Below, in pieces: positions 33,203 through 41,874 of a DNA stretch of 64,000 nt. The notes under the pieces were generated by a model that did not search any database, was not told the origin of the DNA, and worked only from the letters and a program-made list of their open reading frames with translations. This stretch comes from Udaeobacter sp035652195 (GTDB lineage: Bacteria > Verrucomicrobiota > Verrucomicrobiia > Chthoniobacterales > UBA10450), in contig DASREH010000032.1 of NCBI GenBank assembly GCA_035652195.1, positions 1 through 64,000 on the forward strand, in the 5' to 3' direction. The first letter of the stretch is position 1, and every line of letters starts with the position of its first letter. Both the position numbers and the translations under genes were made by a program.

Positions 33203-33874
33203 TCAGCAGGCAATGGCGTGACGGCGACAAACGCCTGAAAGCATGTCCCAAAGTGCGTCGAGAACGCGATTCACCGATGCTTTCACAGAGTCAAAATTGT
33301 GCGCGTCAACCTGGCGGCCCAGCATTTCACGCTCGGTAGCGGAATGTTGGCGGTCCGCCTCGATGTGGATCGTAAAATACTCATAATGCTCCGGATTGGT
33401 AAACCCGTAGTGTTTTTTAAGCCCATCGATTTTGGATTCACAGATGGATGGTATTTGGCTTTCGTACGCATAAAGCGCCGCTAGGCCTTCTGCGGTTGAT
33501 CGTTCCGCGCACACCGACCTGAACGTACTGATCAAGTTCTTCGTCTCCGCTTCTTTCTCGGTCTGCGCCAGTTCGGCCTCCTGAACTCCGAGACCACTGG
33601 CAAAGTTCTTCCAAAGGTCGGGGTGATTTGGCGAACCGGCTTCTTCATCGATCAAGTTTTCGAGCAACTTTTTTCGCATGATCTGATCGTCACATTTTGC
33701 GTGGACCGCAGAGAGATATGTCGGAAATGCGGCGACGTGATGATAGTACTGCCGCGAGTAATCAGTTAGTGCCTCCCTGGTCAATTCCCCGCGCGCCCAT
33801 GCGACGTAAAAGGGATGTTTCAAAAGATGTTTTTCTGCGATGTCCTGGTCGATGGTGTCGAGATGCTGATTCAT
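33203..33874 (-). CDS. CADD family di-metal oxygenase-like protein, probable pABA synthase
   Basis: This 223-residue protein of the TenA/PqqC/heme-oxygenase-like fold is strikingly similar to chlamydial CADD, which makes 4-aminobenzoate for folate from one of its own tyrosines. All six metal ligands are in register (Glu77, His84, Glu138, His170, Asp174, His177; chlamydial 81, 88, 142, 174, 178, 181). Tyr23, Tyr137 and Lys148 match chlamydial Tyr27, Tyr141 and Lys152. ATG at 33874 gives a length like CADD (231); a TTG at 33940 is unlikely. Ligand and Tyr/Lys numbers for CADD are from memory of the published family. No folate genes are adjacent. It converges on degP. Confidence 0.9.
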   Translation of the reverse strand: MNQHLDTIDQDIAEKHLLKHPFYVAWARGELTREALTDYSRQYYHHVAAFPTYLSAVHAKCDDQIMRKKLLENLIDEEAGSPNHPDLWKNFASGLGVQEAELAQTEKEAETKNLISTFRSVCAERSTAEGLAALYAYESQIPSICESKIDGLKKHYGFTNPEHYEYFTIHIEADRQHSATEREMLGRQVDAHNFDSVKASVNRVLDALWDMLSGVCRRHAIAC

Positions 33875-34002
33875 AAATGGATTGATGTGGTTATAAGCGC
33901 GTGCTGAATCCCTGCAAGTGTTTAGTTCGATTTGTCTCAACAGGCGCCGGAGATCGCGGCGTCTTTTTTTCCGGCTGACAGCCTCGGATAGGCAACTCGA
34001 AA

Positions 34003-37000
34003 CTACACTGATTTCAGAATGTGCTTGATCCCGCGAACAGGAATAACAACCCAGGCAGGTCGATTATTTAGTTCGTAGCCGACTTCGTAAACGGCTTTAT
34101 CCAGCAAATAGGCTTCAAGCATGATCTGCAGGTCTTCGCTGTTTTGTGGGATGAACCCGGCGGTGCCGGTTGTTTTCAAATAACTCTGCAGGAAAACACT
34201 GCCCACATGGCGATACCAGAAATCGGCCCACCGTTCCAAAAACGGTGTGTCTTCTTTTCGCATGGCAGGTTGCCAGAGCGCACTGTAAGCAGCGTATTGA
34301 AACGATCGCATCATCCCCGCGACATCACGTAGCGCGGAACGTTTCAGCTTGCGTTCGCTCAGCGGCCGCGCTGGTTCGCCTTCGAAGTCCAAAATAACAA
34401 AGTCCTTCCCGGTATAAAGCAACTGGCCGAGATGGTAATCGCCGTGAATCCTGATTTTTGATGCGTTGGTGCGACGATCGAGCAGACGTTTTTCGCGTGA
34501 AAGAATCTCTTGTTCCCTGCTTAACACTTCCTTTGCCTCCTCACGGAACGTCGCGGGGAGATCACATATTTTCTTTTCTAACAGAGTAAATGCCCGGCGT
34601 AGCGAAGCGCGCATATTTTGATACACAGAGCGCTGCGCCATCCCGCTGAACGGTTCCGGCTCGAACGCCGGATCTTCTGAATTGGAGGCGAGCGCGAGAT
34701 GTAGCTCGCCCGTACGTTCCCCGAGAAGCTTTGTCTTCTCAGGATACACCCCGCCAATGAGCTCATCGAGGAGCGCTCCCGGTGGCGCGATCTCGTTCTG
34801 AAGATCGGCTTTGCGCGCAAGTACTCGTTCATAGTAACGACCGACTGCATCCAAAGTAAGGGACCAGCCATCGCCCTGGTTCGGTACAGCGCGTTGCAGC
34901 AAGCACACCACCGTAGGCTCGCTTTTGGGACGGCGATACTCGATTGCTCCAACAAAGGCCGGCACATTCGGAAATTGGGTACGCTCGGTAAGAAATCGCG
35001 TGATTTCGACATCGGGATTCACGCCGTCCTCGACTTTGCGATATAGTTTCATGAAAAATTTGTTGTCGAAAAGCATCGAGGAATTGCTCTGCTCAGCCCC
35101 GAGCACGTGGGAATTTTCGGAATTCACACACTCCTCAGCGGCGAATGTCTTAGCCGTAACTCCGACGAGTTCGCCAGCCCGTCCCTTGATGGCGTGATCA
35201 CTGAAAATCGCGTCAAAAAATCTGGAGCGGCATTTGGAATCCCAGATTGCATCGAAAAGAATGTTTTCGCCGTTGCCCTCGAAACGCGCGATCACTGCCT
35301 GGGGAGCGGCCCGCGAGATAGCGCGGGCGGCATCGCCTGACGCAACATTCACGGCGAGGACATATCTCTCCGCGGGCGCATCGACATAGCTCACTTCGAT
35401 GAACCAAAGGACCCCGGCGCCGGCGTCCTCTGAAATTGGAGCCTGCTCGATGATTTTGAGATCGCGAAAGTTGCGCGCCTTGGAACCGTACCATCGACAA
35501 CCTTGCAGGTATCTAGGCAAAATTTCGCGTTCGATGGCAACGCGTTGACCATTAGCCAAAAGTTTCTGCAGTTCGATCCTCGAGCTAATTACCGGCACGG
35601 TTTTCTTTTTCGGCGTTCGGCGTCCGTTAGTCGCGGCCTGCAGAGCGAACCAATAATGCGCGTGTGGACCCAGCGTAATCACGTAACGCGATTTTCGAAT
35701 TGGGCGAAAAAGGTTACGGCTAAAGAGTTCCATCGGCACGCACCCGGCGAATCGGGAAAGATCCAGGTCCACCGATTGCGCAAAACGCGAAAGATTCACT
35801 ACCACCAAAATCGTTTCATCCTCATACCGGCGCAGGAACGCCAGAACTTTGGGATTGTCTGGATAAAGAAATTCAAGCGAGCCGCGCGAAAAAGCTTTGA
35901 AATTCTTGCGCATCGCGATGACTCGTCGTGTCCACCAGAGCAAGGAGGAAAGATTCTTCTGCTGGTTTTCGACATTAATCGCTTCGTAGTGGTACTCGGG
36001 GTCGATGGTGATCGGCAGATAAAGCTGCTGCGGATTTGCCTTGGAAAAACCGGCATTGCGATCGGGGCTCCACTGCATTGGGGTGCGGCAACCGTTGCGA
36101 TCGCCGAGATAGAAATTATCGCCCATGCCAATCTCGTCTCCGTAATAAATGATCGGAGTACCCGGCATTGAGAACAGGAGTATGTTGAGCAACTCGATCT
36201 TGCGGCGGCTGTTTACAAGCAATGGCGCGAGACGGCGACGGATCCCGAGATTAATGCGTGCGTGGGGATCGGTCGCGTAAACGCGATACATGTAGTCGCG
36301 CTCTTCGTCCGTCACCATTTCCAGAGTTAGTTCGTCATGGTTGCGCAAAAACATGGCCCACTGACACTGGTCTGGAATTGCCGGAGTTTGTTCCAGGATA
36401 TCGATAATTGGAAATCGATCCTCCATCTGCAGCGCCATGAACATGCGTGGCATGAGTGGGAAGTGAAAATTCATGTGCGATTCGTCGCCATTACCAAAAT
36501 AAGCGGCCGCGTCTTCTGGCCATTGGTTTGCTTCGGAAAGCAGCATCCGGTTTGGAAATTTGGCGTCGATGTGTGCGCGCAGTTTGCGGAGGTATTGATG
36601 AGTTTCCGGCAGATTCTCGCAGCTTGTGTTTTCTCGTTCGTATAGATACGGAATAGCGTCCAGGCGAAGTCCATCCACACCCAGGCCAAGCCAGAAATCG
36701 CATACTTTTTCCACGGCCTCGTGCACGGCAGGGTTATCAAAATTAAGGTCAGGCTGGTGCGAATAAAAACGATGCCAGTAGTAAGCCTTGGCCACAGGAT
36801 CCCAGGCCCAGTTCGATGTTTCGAAATCTTTAAAAATAATCCGCGAGTCCTTGTATTTTTCAGGCGTGTCACTCCAGACGTAAAAATCCTTGTAGGCGAG
36901 GTCGTTAGTGGAACGACCAGCGGCAGCCGCCGCAACCGCGCGACGCGATTTTTGGAACCAAGGATTTTGATCCGAAGTGTGGTTGATTACCAGTTCTGTG

Positions 37001-37314
37001 ATGACGCGCAGGTTCCTTGCATGCGCAGCATCAAGGAACGCGCGAAAATCATCAAGAGTGCCGAAATTTGGATTGACGTCGAAGTAATCAGCGATGTCGT
37101 ATCCATCGTCCCGTAGCGGTGAGGGATAAAATGGCAGCAGCCAAATGGCAGTGATGCCAAGTTCCTGTAGATAGTCGAGCTTCTCTATGAGGCCGCGGAA
37201 ATCGCCCATCCCATCGCCATCGCTGTCGCAAAACGTTTTGACGTGTACCTCATAGATGATTGCATCCTTGTACCATAGCGGATCCACGCTCGTTTGAGTC
37301 TCCCCTTGCGCCAT
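34003..37314 (-). CDS. treS: Trehalose synthase - maltokinase fusion (TreS-Mak)
   Basis: This 1103-residue cytoplasmic enzyme consists of two fused units. Residues 1 to about 560 are a GH13 trehalose synthase that turns trehalose into maltose; the catalytic residues are Asp219 (GLRLDA), Glu261 (LLSEANQ) and Asp327 (RNHDEL). Residues about 580-1103 are a maltokinase (Pep2/Mak) with the kinase-like IHGDYHLGQLL and FVILDFEGEP motifs, which phosphorylates maltose for the GlgE alpha-glucan pathway. ATG at 37314 is chosen over a TTG farther upstream. Neither glgE nor glgB is in the window. Confidence 0.95.
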   Translation of the reverse strand: MAQGETQTSVDPLWYKDAIIYEVHVKTFCDSDGDGMGDFRGLIEKLDYLQELGITAIWLLPFYPSPLRDDGYDIADYFDVNPNFGTLDDFRAFLDAAHARNLRVITELVINHTSDQNPWFQKSRRAVAAAAAGRSTNDLAYKDFYVWSDTPEKYKDSRIIFKDFETSNWAWDPVAKAYYWHRFYSHQPDLNFDNPAVHEAVEKVCDFWLGLGVDGLRLDAIPYLYERENTSCENLPETHQYLRKLRAHIDAKFPNRMLLSEANQWPEDAAAYFGNGDESHMNFHFPLMPRMFMALQMEDRFPIIDILEQTPAIPDQCQWAMFLRNHDELTLEMVTDEERDYMYRVYATDPHARINLGIRRRLAPLLVNSRRKIELLNILLFSMPGTPIIYYGDEIGMGDNFYLGDRNGCRTPMQWSPDRNAGFSKANPQQLYLPITIDPEYHYEAINVENQQKNLSSLLWWTRRVIAMRKNFKAFSRGSLEFLYPDNPKVLAFLRRYEDETILVVVNLSRFAQSVDLDLSRFAGCVPMELFSRNLFRPIRKSRYVITLGPHAHYWFALQAATNGRRTPKKKTVPVISSRIELQKLLANGQRVAIEREILPRYLQGCRWYGSKARNFRDLKIIEQAPISEDAGAGVLWFIEVSYVDAPAERYVLAVNVASGDAARAISRAAPQAVIARFEGNGENILFDAIWDSKCRSRFFDAIFSDHAIKGRAGELVGVTAKTFAAEECVNSENSHVLGAEQSNSSMLFDNKFFMKLYRKVEDGVNPDVEITRFLTERTQFPNVPAFVGAIEYRRPKSEPTVVCLLQRAVPNQGDGWSLTLDAVGRYYERVLARKADLQNEIAPPGALLDELIGGVYPEKTKLLGERTGELHLALASNSEDPAFEPEPFSGMAQRSVYQNMRASLRRAFTLLEKKICDLPATFREEAKEVLSREQEILSREKRLLDRRTNASKIRIHGDYHLGQLLYTGKDFVILDFEGEPARPLSERKLKRSALRDVAGMMRSFQYAAYSALWQPAMRKEDTPFLERWADFWYRHVGSVFLQSYLKTTGTAGFIPQNSEDLQIMLEAYLLDKAVYEVGYELNNRPAWVVIPVRGIKHILKSV

Positions 37315-37497
37315 GCGTTTAATCTTTGACGCACAAAACGCTGTGCGCAATCATCGGTTGAAGAATTGGCAATATAATAATCCCTTATGGCGCGTCGCAG
37401 TGGGAAAACGGTGGACGAAGGTGTCCAGGCGTCTTAAAAGACAGGTGCGAGTCGGCGTCTGCCGCGCGATTGATCTATTGTAAGTTGATAAAGTCTG

Positions 37498-38172
37498 ATG
37501 GCACGATCCAAACTCATTTCTTCCACACCCCGGGCAAAGAAGCAGGCCCGTCTGCCAAAGTCGCGACCGGCAGCCGCCGCTGCGGTTCCGCCACTCGAAC
37601 CTGGAGCTCCGACTGACCTGGAGTTGATGAATCGGATCCAGGCAGAGGACCCCGATGCACTTTCGCAACTCTACGACCGCTACAACGGCATCTTAAAGGC
37701 TCTTATTCTGCGAGTGGTTCACAATGAGGCCGAGGCTGACGATCTCTTGCAGGAGATCTTCATGGAGATTTGGAACCAGGCGAAAAATTTCTCTTCTCAA
37801 AAGGGTAAACCACTCGGTTGGATGGTGACCCTGGCCCGGCGGCGGGCCATTGATGGCCTGCGAAAAAAGCAGGCTTACGCCCGCGCAGAGGAACGTTTGC
37901 AAAACGAAACAGAACAGCAGCCCGACGCATGGGCACATAATAGCACCGAAGAAGAGATCGTACTCAGCGATACGCGTGAGCTGATTCGCAAGGTAATCGC
38001 AGGGCTTCCACCGGCCCAACAAGAGGCCATCAACCTTGCATTTTTTCGCGGCATGAGCCAGCGCGAAATCGCGGCCAAAACGAATACACCGTTAGGAACG
38101 GTAAAGACTAGGCTTGAACTAGGACTAAAAAAAATCTATGACGGCCTCAAGGAGTTGAGAGGTGAACTTTAA
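37498..38172 (+). CDS. RNA polymerase sigma factor (SigK/ECF type)
   Basis: This 224-residue sigma-70 family protein has a basic Ala/Pro-rich lead of about 35 residues. Region 2 is at 42-110 (LYDRYNGILKALILRVVHNEAEADDLLQEIFMEIW) and region 4 at about 165-220 (LPPAQQEAINLAFFRGMSQREIAAKTNTPLGTVKTRLELGLKKI). This looks like the SigK/ECF19 group. The next gene overlaps by 11 bases and looks like its anti-sigma factor. It is divergent from treS with a 183-base gap where a TATAAT at 37373-37378 has no good -35. Confidence 0.93.
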   Translation: MARSKLISSTPRAKKQARLPKSRPAAAAAVPPLEPGAPTDLELMNRIQAEDPDALSQLYDRYNGILKALILRVVHNEAEADDLLQEIFMEIWNQAKNFSSQKGKPLGWMVTLARRRAIDGLRKKQAYARAEERLQNETEQQPDAWAHNSTEEEIVLSDTRELIRKVIAGLPPAQQEAINLAFFRGMSQREIAAKTNTPLGTVKTRLELGLKKIYDGLKELRGEL

Positions 38173-38398
38173 AGAATTCCAAAACCAATCGAGACTCTAC
38201 GTCATCGGTGCATTGGAGGCTGAAGAGTTAGAGGAGTTCGAGAAGGCACGCAAAAAGTTTGGGAAAAAGGCCGAAGATTACATCGGTGAATGTTACGCGC
38301 TACACGAAGCATTCGCGCTCAGCCTGCGTCCGGCCAAGGCGTCCGATGCAATCAAAGATCGACTGATGGCAATGGTACGTGGGCGTAAGGAAGGCTAA
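38162..38398 (+). CDS. Miniature anti-sigma factor-like protein
   Basis: This 78-residue soluble protein starts at GTG inside the sigma gene. The pattern YVIGALEAEELEEFEKARKKF and the following helices resemble the N-terminal sigma-binding domain of RskA-type anti-sigma factors (Y-x-x-G-x-L-x2-E-x3-F). Unlike RskA it has no membrane helix and no periplasmic domain, and only one Cys, so no zinc site. If it binds the sigma factor it would be a cytoplasmic regulator. The overlap with the sigma gene supports this, but the role is inferred. Confidence 0.7.
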   Translation: MNFKEFQNQSRLYVIGALEAEELEEFEKARKKFGKKAEDYIGECYALHEAFALSLRPAKASDAIKDRLMAMVRGRKEG

Positions 38399-38414
38399 TT
38401 TCGGGCTTCGCGGC

Positions 38415-38906
38415 TCAGTCCTCCAACTCACGCAGGATAAATTCCTGAAGAAAGCCGTAGAAGTTTATCTGGAAGAGACTCAGATCGCGGCGCGATCCGA
38501 TGGGAGAACGAAAGTGGTCGCTTAGTTCGCTTTCGGTAAAGTCATTCTTTGCTGCGATCACCAGTCTTGCCTGGTTCAATGCGCTCAGCCAGGCATCGGT
38601 GTGTTTGGCCGGGATGCGAAGCGTTCGGTTTGCGAGACTTTTTTCATTGCCATTTAACTGCTGCAGATCTTCAGCCACGGTTTCGGTTGCGCTTTGAAAC
38701 AGGCGCCGCAGCTCAGGTTCTACGTACTGCTTCCACTCCGCGCGTAACTCGGGTTGCTTTCCGTTTGTTGGGGAACTGAACAGCCTTTCCTCCGCGGCCG
38801 GAACCCCGTCTGGGCTTGCGCTGGCAGGAATTTGGCGAAGGAGCTCGGCGAGAAACGGGTCTAGCTCGGAGATCTCAATGTGGTCATTATGCCAGCAAAT
38901 CTCCAT
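38415..38906 (-). CDS. DUF2017 family protein, ClpS-linked
   Basis: This protein of about 163 residues lies one base downstream of clpS. The C-terminal region (NRTLRIPAKHTDAWLSALNQARLVIAA, then YGFLQEFILRELED) fits DUF2017, a family that also follows clpS in many actinobacteria. A longer frame runs upstream through clpS but carries no conserved sequence, so ATG at 38906 is chosen. Function is unknown; the persistent clpS linkage suggests a link to N-degron proteolysis. Confidence 0.8.
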   Translation of the reverse strand: MEICWHNDHIEISELDPFLAELLRQIPASASPDGVPAAEERLFSSPTNGKQPELRAEWKQYVEPELRRLFQSATETVAEDLQQLNGNEKSLANRTLRIPAKHTDAWLSALNQARLVIAAKNDFTESELSDHFRSPIGSRRDLSLFQINFYGFLQEFILRELED

Positions 38907-38907
38907 A

Positions 38908-39234
38908 TCACGTGATTTTTTCAAGAGTGGCGAGAAGAAGGTAGCCGTGTAGCTGCTGAACATAAAGCTCGGCAGGTTCCCGCATACCCGCCCAAAGAAT
39001 CGACCGTCCCTTGTGATGCACTTCAAGCATATGTTTCTCTGCTTTCTCGCGGGGATAACCAAATACCCGTTGAAAAACCATCGTTACATAGCTCATGAGA
39101 TTTACGGGATCATTATGAACAACGACTTGCCATGGAAGATCGAGGTCTTCTTCGGAGTTGGTTTCGCTGCTGGGTTCCGCAGTTGTTACAACGCCGGTCT
39201 CGCTCAAAACACCAGTGGCTCGTTCTGCATGCAT
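38908..39234 (-). CDS. clpS: ATP-dependent Clp protease adaptor ClpS
   Basis: This protein of about 108 residues delivers N-degron substrates to ClpAP/ClpCP. The core reads PWQVVVHNDPVNLMSYVTMVFQRVFGYPREKAEKHMLEVHHKGRSILWAG, including the HNDP loop of the binding pocket and the Met of the gate. Two in-frame starts, 39234 and 39279, precede the core; the first is chosen. It is followed by the DUF2017 gene after one base. No clpA or clpC is in the window. Confidence 0.93.
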   Translation of the reverse strand: MHAERATGVLSETGVVTTAEPSSETNSEEDLDLPWQVVVHNDPVNLMSYVTMVFQRVFGYPREKAEKHMLEVHHKGRSILWAGMREPAELYVQQLHGYLLLATLEKIT

Positions 39235-39370
39235 GCGTTGAGCGCGGCATTCGACTCCATGCCGTCGCTCGCGACTCATGACGGAAACGCTAACATACGA
39301 CGCTTTCACTTCAAACGGGTGAAAGTTGCCGATCCCCAAGCGACAACGCTGACGGGGGTACCTTTCGGGA

Positions 39371-39811
39371 TTATCGATGCGAACCACAGGCATCAACTAT
39401 GTTGTTCTGCATTGCTTCCATTTTCCGCGCGGCTGCTGGTGTTCGATCGTCAAACCCATGCAAATGCAGGAGCGCATGTGCGATGTAGAGGCAAAGCTCT
39501 CTGGTGAGAGAATTCCCAAACGCACGGGCTTGCCTTTTCGCGGTTTCGACGCTGATAAAGATTTCGCCGTGTTGAAACGTGAGCACGTCGGTGGGGCCGC
39601 GTTGATGCATGAATTTGCGGTGTAAAGAAGCCATTCGTCGATCGGAGATAAGCCAGATGAAAATCTCATTCAGTTTCCTCAGGTTCGTGCCCTGTCGCTT
39701 ACGCAACTGCAAACAGCAGCGCAGCGCTTTCGTGGCGAATGTCTGCAGCTCGGCAACATTGATGCGGATTTTTCGCTGAAAATTCCGCAAGAAAATTTCC
39801 GAACGTATCAT
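39371..39811 (-). CDS. ybeY: rRNA maturation factor YbeY (endoribonuclease)
   Basis: This 146-residue metal-dependent RNase acts in 16S rRNA 3'-end processing and ribosome quality control. ISDRRMASLHRKFMHQRGPTDVLTF and the metal motif HALLHLHGFDD are visible. The third ligand of the usual HX3HX5H is Asp instead of His. ATG at 39811 is preferred over TTG at 39826. It lies upstream of clpS on the same strand with a gap of 136 bases. Confidence 0.93.
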   Translation of the reverse strand: MIRSEIFLRNFQRKIRINVAELQTFATKALRCCLQLRKRQGTNLRKLNEIFIWLISDRRMASLHRKFMHQRGPTDVLTFQHGEIFISVETAKRQARAFGNSLTRELCLYIAHALLHLHGFDDRTPAAARKMEAMQNNIVDACGSHR

Positions 39812-39897
39812 GGTGATCGACGCCAAGAATCTTCGGTTTCACCCGGCAATGGAAGGAATAATCAGAGGCCTTTCCCCTTGGCTGAGTCGGGCCTGGA

Positions 39898-41178
39898 TCA
39901 GGCCGGCGGCCTGTGTTCTGACTGGAAATTACGCGTAATCAATCGTGCGCCTTTATCGAAAGTCACATATGCCCATGCCCATTGAAAAAGTACCAGCAAT
40001 CGGTTTCGAAAACCAACCAGCCAAACGATATGAACGAACAGCCATGCCAACCAGGCCGGCAGGCCGTTCAAGTGTATGAACTTTAAATCGGCCACCGCTT
40101 TATTTCGTCCAATTGTGGCGATGCTGCCTTTATCCCAGTAATGAAAACGGCTGGGTTGATGCCCTTTGATCATTGCAAGAACATTGCGGGCAGCATGGCG
40201 TCCCTGTTGAATTGCTACCGGTGAGACTCCCGGCAGTGGCTGGCCGGTCTGATACGAAAAATTTGCCAGGTCACCGATCACCTGAACCTCAGGATGGCCG
40301 GGGATGGTGAGATCGTCGTTAACGACAACGCGCCCGGCTCGATCAACAGGCACCCCCAGCTCCTTTCCGACAAATGAAGCATTATTACCGGCTGCCCAGA
40401 TTTTAACCCGACAGGGGATGAACTCATTGCCGAGTTGCACGCCGTCTTCGGTAACATTTGTTGCTTGTACACCGGTACGCACATCTACCCCGAGCTCCTT
40501 CAGTTGTTTTTCAGCGCTTCGAGACAAGTCTTCTGGAAAGCCACCCAGCAAGCGCTTGCCCCCTTCAATTAGGATCACGCGTGCGCGTGACGGATTAATA
40601 TGACGAAAATCTTTCGCCAGGGTGTAACGCGCAATCTCTGCGATTGCGCCTGCCATTTCCACGCCGGTCGGTCCGCCACCGATGATCACAAACGTCATCG
40701 CTGCCTTACGAGCTGCTTCGTCATTCGTCTTCTCGGCATACTCAAACGCCAAAAGAATCCGGCGTCTCAGCTCAATGGCGTCTTCCAAACTCTTTAATCC
40801 TGGGGCCAGTTTCTCCCAATTGTCATGCCCAAAGTAGGAATGACGCGCGCCAGTGGCAAGAATGAGGTAATCGTAATCAAATTCCGCATCTTTGGTTTTC
40901 ACTTTTTTTGCCTGAACATCCACGGACTCAACCTCGGCAAGAATTACCTCTGCGTTCTTCGACTTGCTTAATACCGAGCGCACGGGAGCCGCAATGTCCG
41001 CGGGAGAGAGCGCAGCCGTGGCGACCTGGTAGAGTAACGGCTGAAAAAGATGGTAGTTCGTGCGATCAATCACCGTGATTTGTACATCCTTGCGAGCAAG
41101 TTTCTTCGCGGCTTGAAGCCCGCCAAATCCGGCCCCGACGATTATGACACGCGGTTTTCGTTTCGCTGATTCGTTCAT
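39898..41178 (-). CDS. ndh: Type II NADH:quinone oxidoreductase (NDH-2)
   Basis: This 426-residue single-subunit flavoprotein passes electrons from NADH to quinone without pumping protons. FAD-binding VGAGFGGLQAAKKLA is at 14-28, the NAD-binding VIIGGGPTGVEMAGAIAE at about 165-182, and ATGARHSYFGHDNWE and VQVIGDLANF are conserved. The C-terminal hydrophobic amphipathic part (WLAWLFVHIVWLVGFRNRLLVLFQWAWAYV) anchors it to the inner membrane. With menaquinone synthesis genes in the same window, a menaquinone acceptor is likely. Confidence 0.96.
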   Translation of the reverse strand: MNESAKRKPRVIIVGAGFGGLQAAKKLARKDVQITVIDRTNYHLFQPLLYQVATAALSPADIAAPVRSVLSKSKNAEVILAEVESVDVQAKKVKTKDAEFDYDYLILATGARHSYFGHDNWEKLAPGLKSLEDAIELRRRILLAFEYAEKTNDEAARKAAMTFVIIGGGPTGVEMAGAIAEIARYTLAKDFRHINPSRARVILIEGGKRLLGGFPEDLSRSAEKQLKELGVDVRTGVQATNVTEDGVQLGNEFIPCRVKIWAAGNNASFVGKELGVPVDRAGRVVVNDDLTIPGHPEVQVIGDLANFSYQTGQPLPGVSPVAIQQGRHAARNVLAMIKGHQPSRFHYWDKGSIATIGRNKAVADLKFIHLNGLPAWLAWLFVHIVWLVGFRNRLLVLFQWAWAYVTFDKGARLITRNFQSEHRPPA

Positions 41179-41281
41179 CCGTAAGATTTCAACAACGTTT
41201 CACTCCAAACCATCGCCAGCAAGCGTTTAACCGGGTCCAAACTTTCCACTTAAAAGAGGGCGAATGAACTCCAAAAGTTGG

Positions 41282-41309
41282 TTGTGAAAACCCAGGGGAC
41301 TACTATCTT
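41282..41309 (+). promoter_or_regulatory. Possible promoter of rpmI
   Basis: TTGTGA (41282-41287) and TATCTT (41304-41309) are spaced by 16 bases, 10 bases before the rpmI start. Each hexamer has four matches to consensus. The short leader would leave almost no room for a ribosome-binding site. Confidence 0.35.
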
Positions 41310-41318
41310 ATCGCCCCT

Positions 41319-41528
41319 ATGCCTAAGCGCATCGCTCGCAGTAAAACCCGTAAATCGGTGGCCAAACGCTTTAAGATTACAGCGCGGGGCAAGGTCTTAC
41401 GGGCACACTCTTCTCGACGCCATCTCCTGTCCTCAAAAAGCGCAAAACGTAAGCGGCACTTGAGTAAATCGGCGCGTGTCGACGAGACCGATGTCGCTCG
41501 GATCAAAGCGAACCTGCCATTTGGTTAG
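41319..41528 (+). CDS. rpmI: 50S ribosomal protein L35
   Basis: This 69-residue basic protein of the large subunit starts MPKRIARSKTRKSVAKRFK and has ITARGKVLRAHSSRRHLLSSKSAKRKRHL, matching L35 from end to end. It is normally in an infC-rpmI-rplT operon, but neither partner is present; the next gene is a divergent lipoprotein. Confidence 0.95.
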   Translation: MPKRIARSKTRKSVAKRFKITARGKVLRAHSSRRHLLSSKSAKRKRHLSKSARVDETDVARIKANLPFG

Positions 41529-41572
41529 GGCGATTGTTTCTCAATCGTACAATCGACGGCATCAAAACCTGG

Positions 41573-41776
41573 CTAATATCGGGTCACCCCTGTTGACTGA
41601 ACGGTTCCGTCGTTTCGGTATGTCGTTGTAGTCGTGGCACCGTACCATTGACGTGCCGCTTCCAGCGAGTCGGGTGCCGGCTCAGGACTGTACAGATCGC
41701 GCCGGTTAACGAGTGTCGTGCAGGACTGGAGGCTCGCGACGAGAAAAATCAGCAGCGGCAACGCAAGCCATTTCAC
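41573..41776 (-). CDS. Small lipoprotein, unknown function
   Basis: GTG at 41776 gives a 67-residue precursor with a Lys, a hydrophobic core (LALPLLIFLVASL) and a lipobox LQSC, so lipidation at the Cys is expected. The mature part of about 48 residues is rich in Thr, Tyr and Arg and has no recognised domain. A longer frame starting at TTG 41812 would give a poor signal peptide. It is convergent with rpmI and divergent from the SRP RNA gene. Confidence 0.7.
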   Translation of the reverse strand: MKWLALPLLIFLVASLQSCTTLVNRRDLYSPEPAPDSLEAARQWYGATTTTTYRNDGTVQSTGVTRY

Positions 41777-41874
41777 GCTGGGGATGCAAACAGAAGCACC
41801 ATGGCTTGTCAACGTTGCCGGTTTCGGTGCAAACGCCGAAGTTGCGCGATGGCGGTGTTGCTGAGAAATTCGGT

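Noticed and set aside
37373..37378. A perfect TATAAT between treS and the sigma factor gene
   Set aside because: No acceptable -35 lies 15-19 bases away on either strand, so it is not listed as a promoter.
38907..39062. An upstream extension of the DUF2017 frame through clpS
   Set aside because: It overlaps the conserved ClpS coding region and has no homology of its own. The ATG one base after clpS is the natural start.
41529..41572. A CGATTGT/ACAATCG inverted repeat after rpmI as a terminator
   Set aside because: It has a short AT-rich stem with an 11-base loop and no T run.
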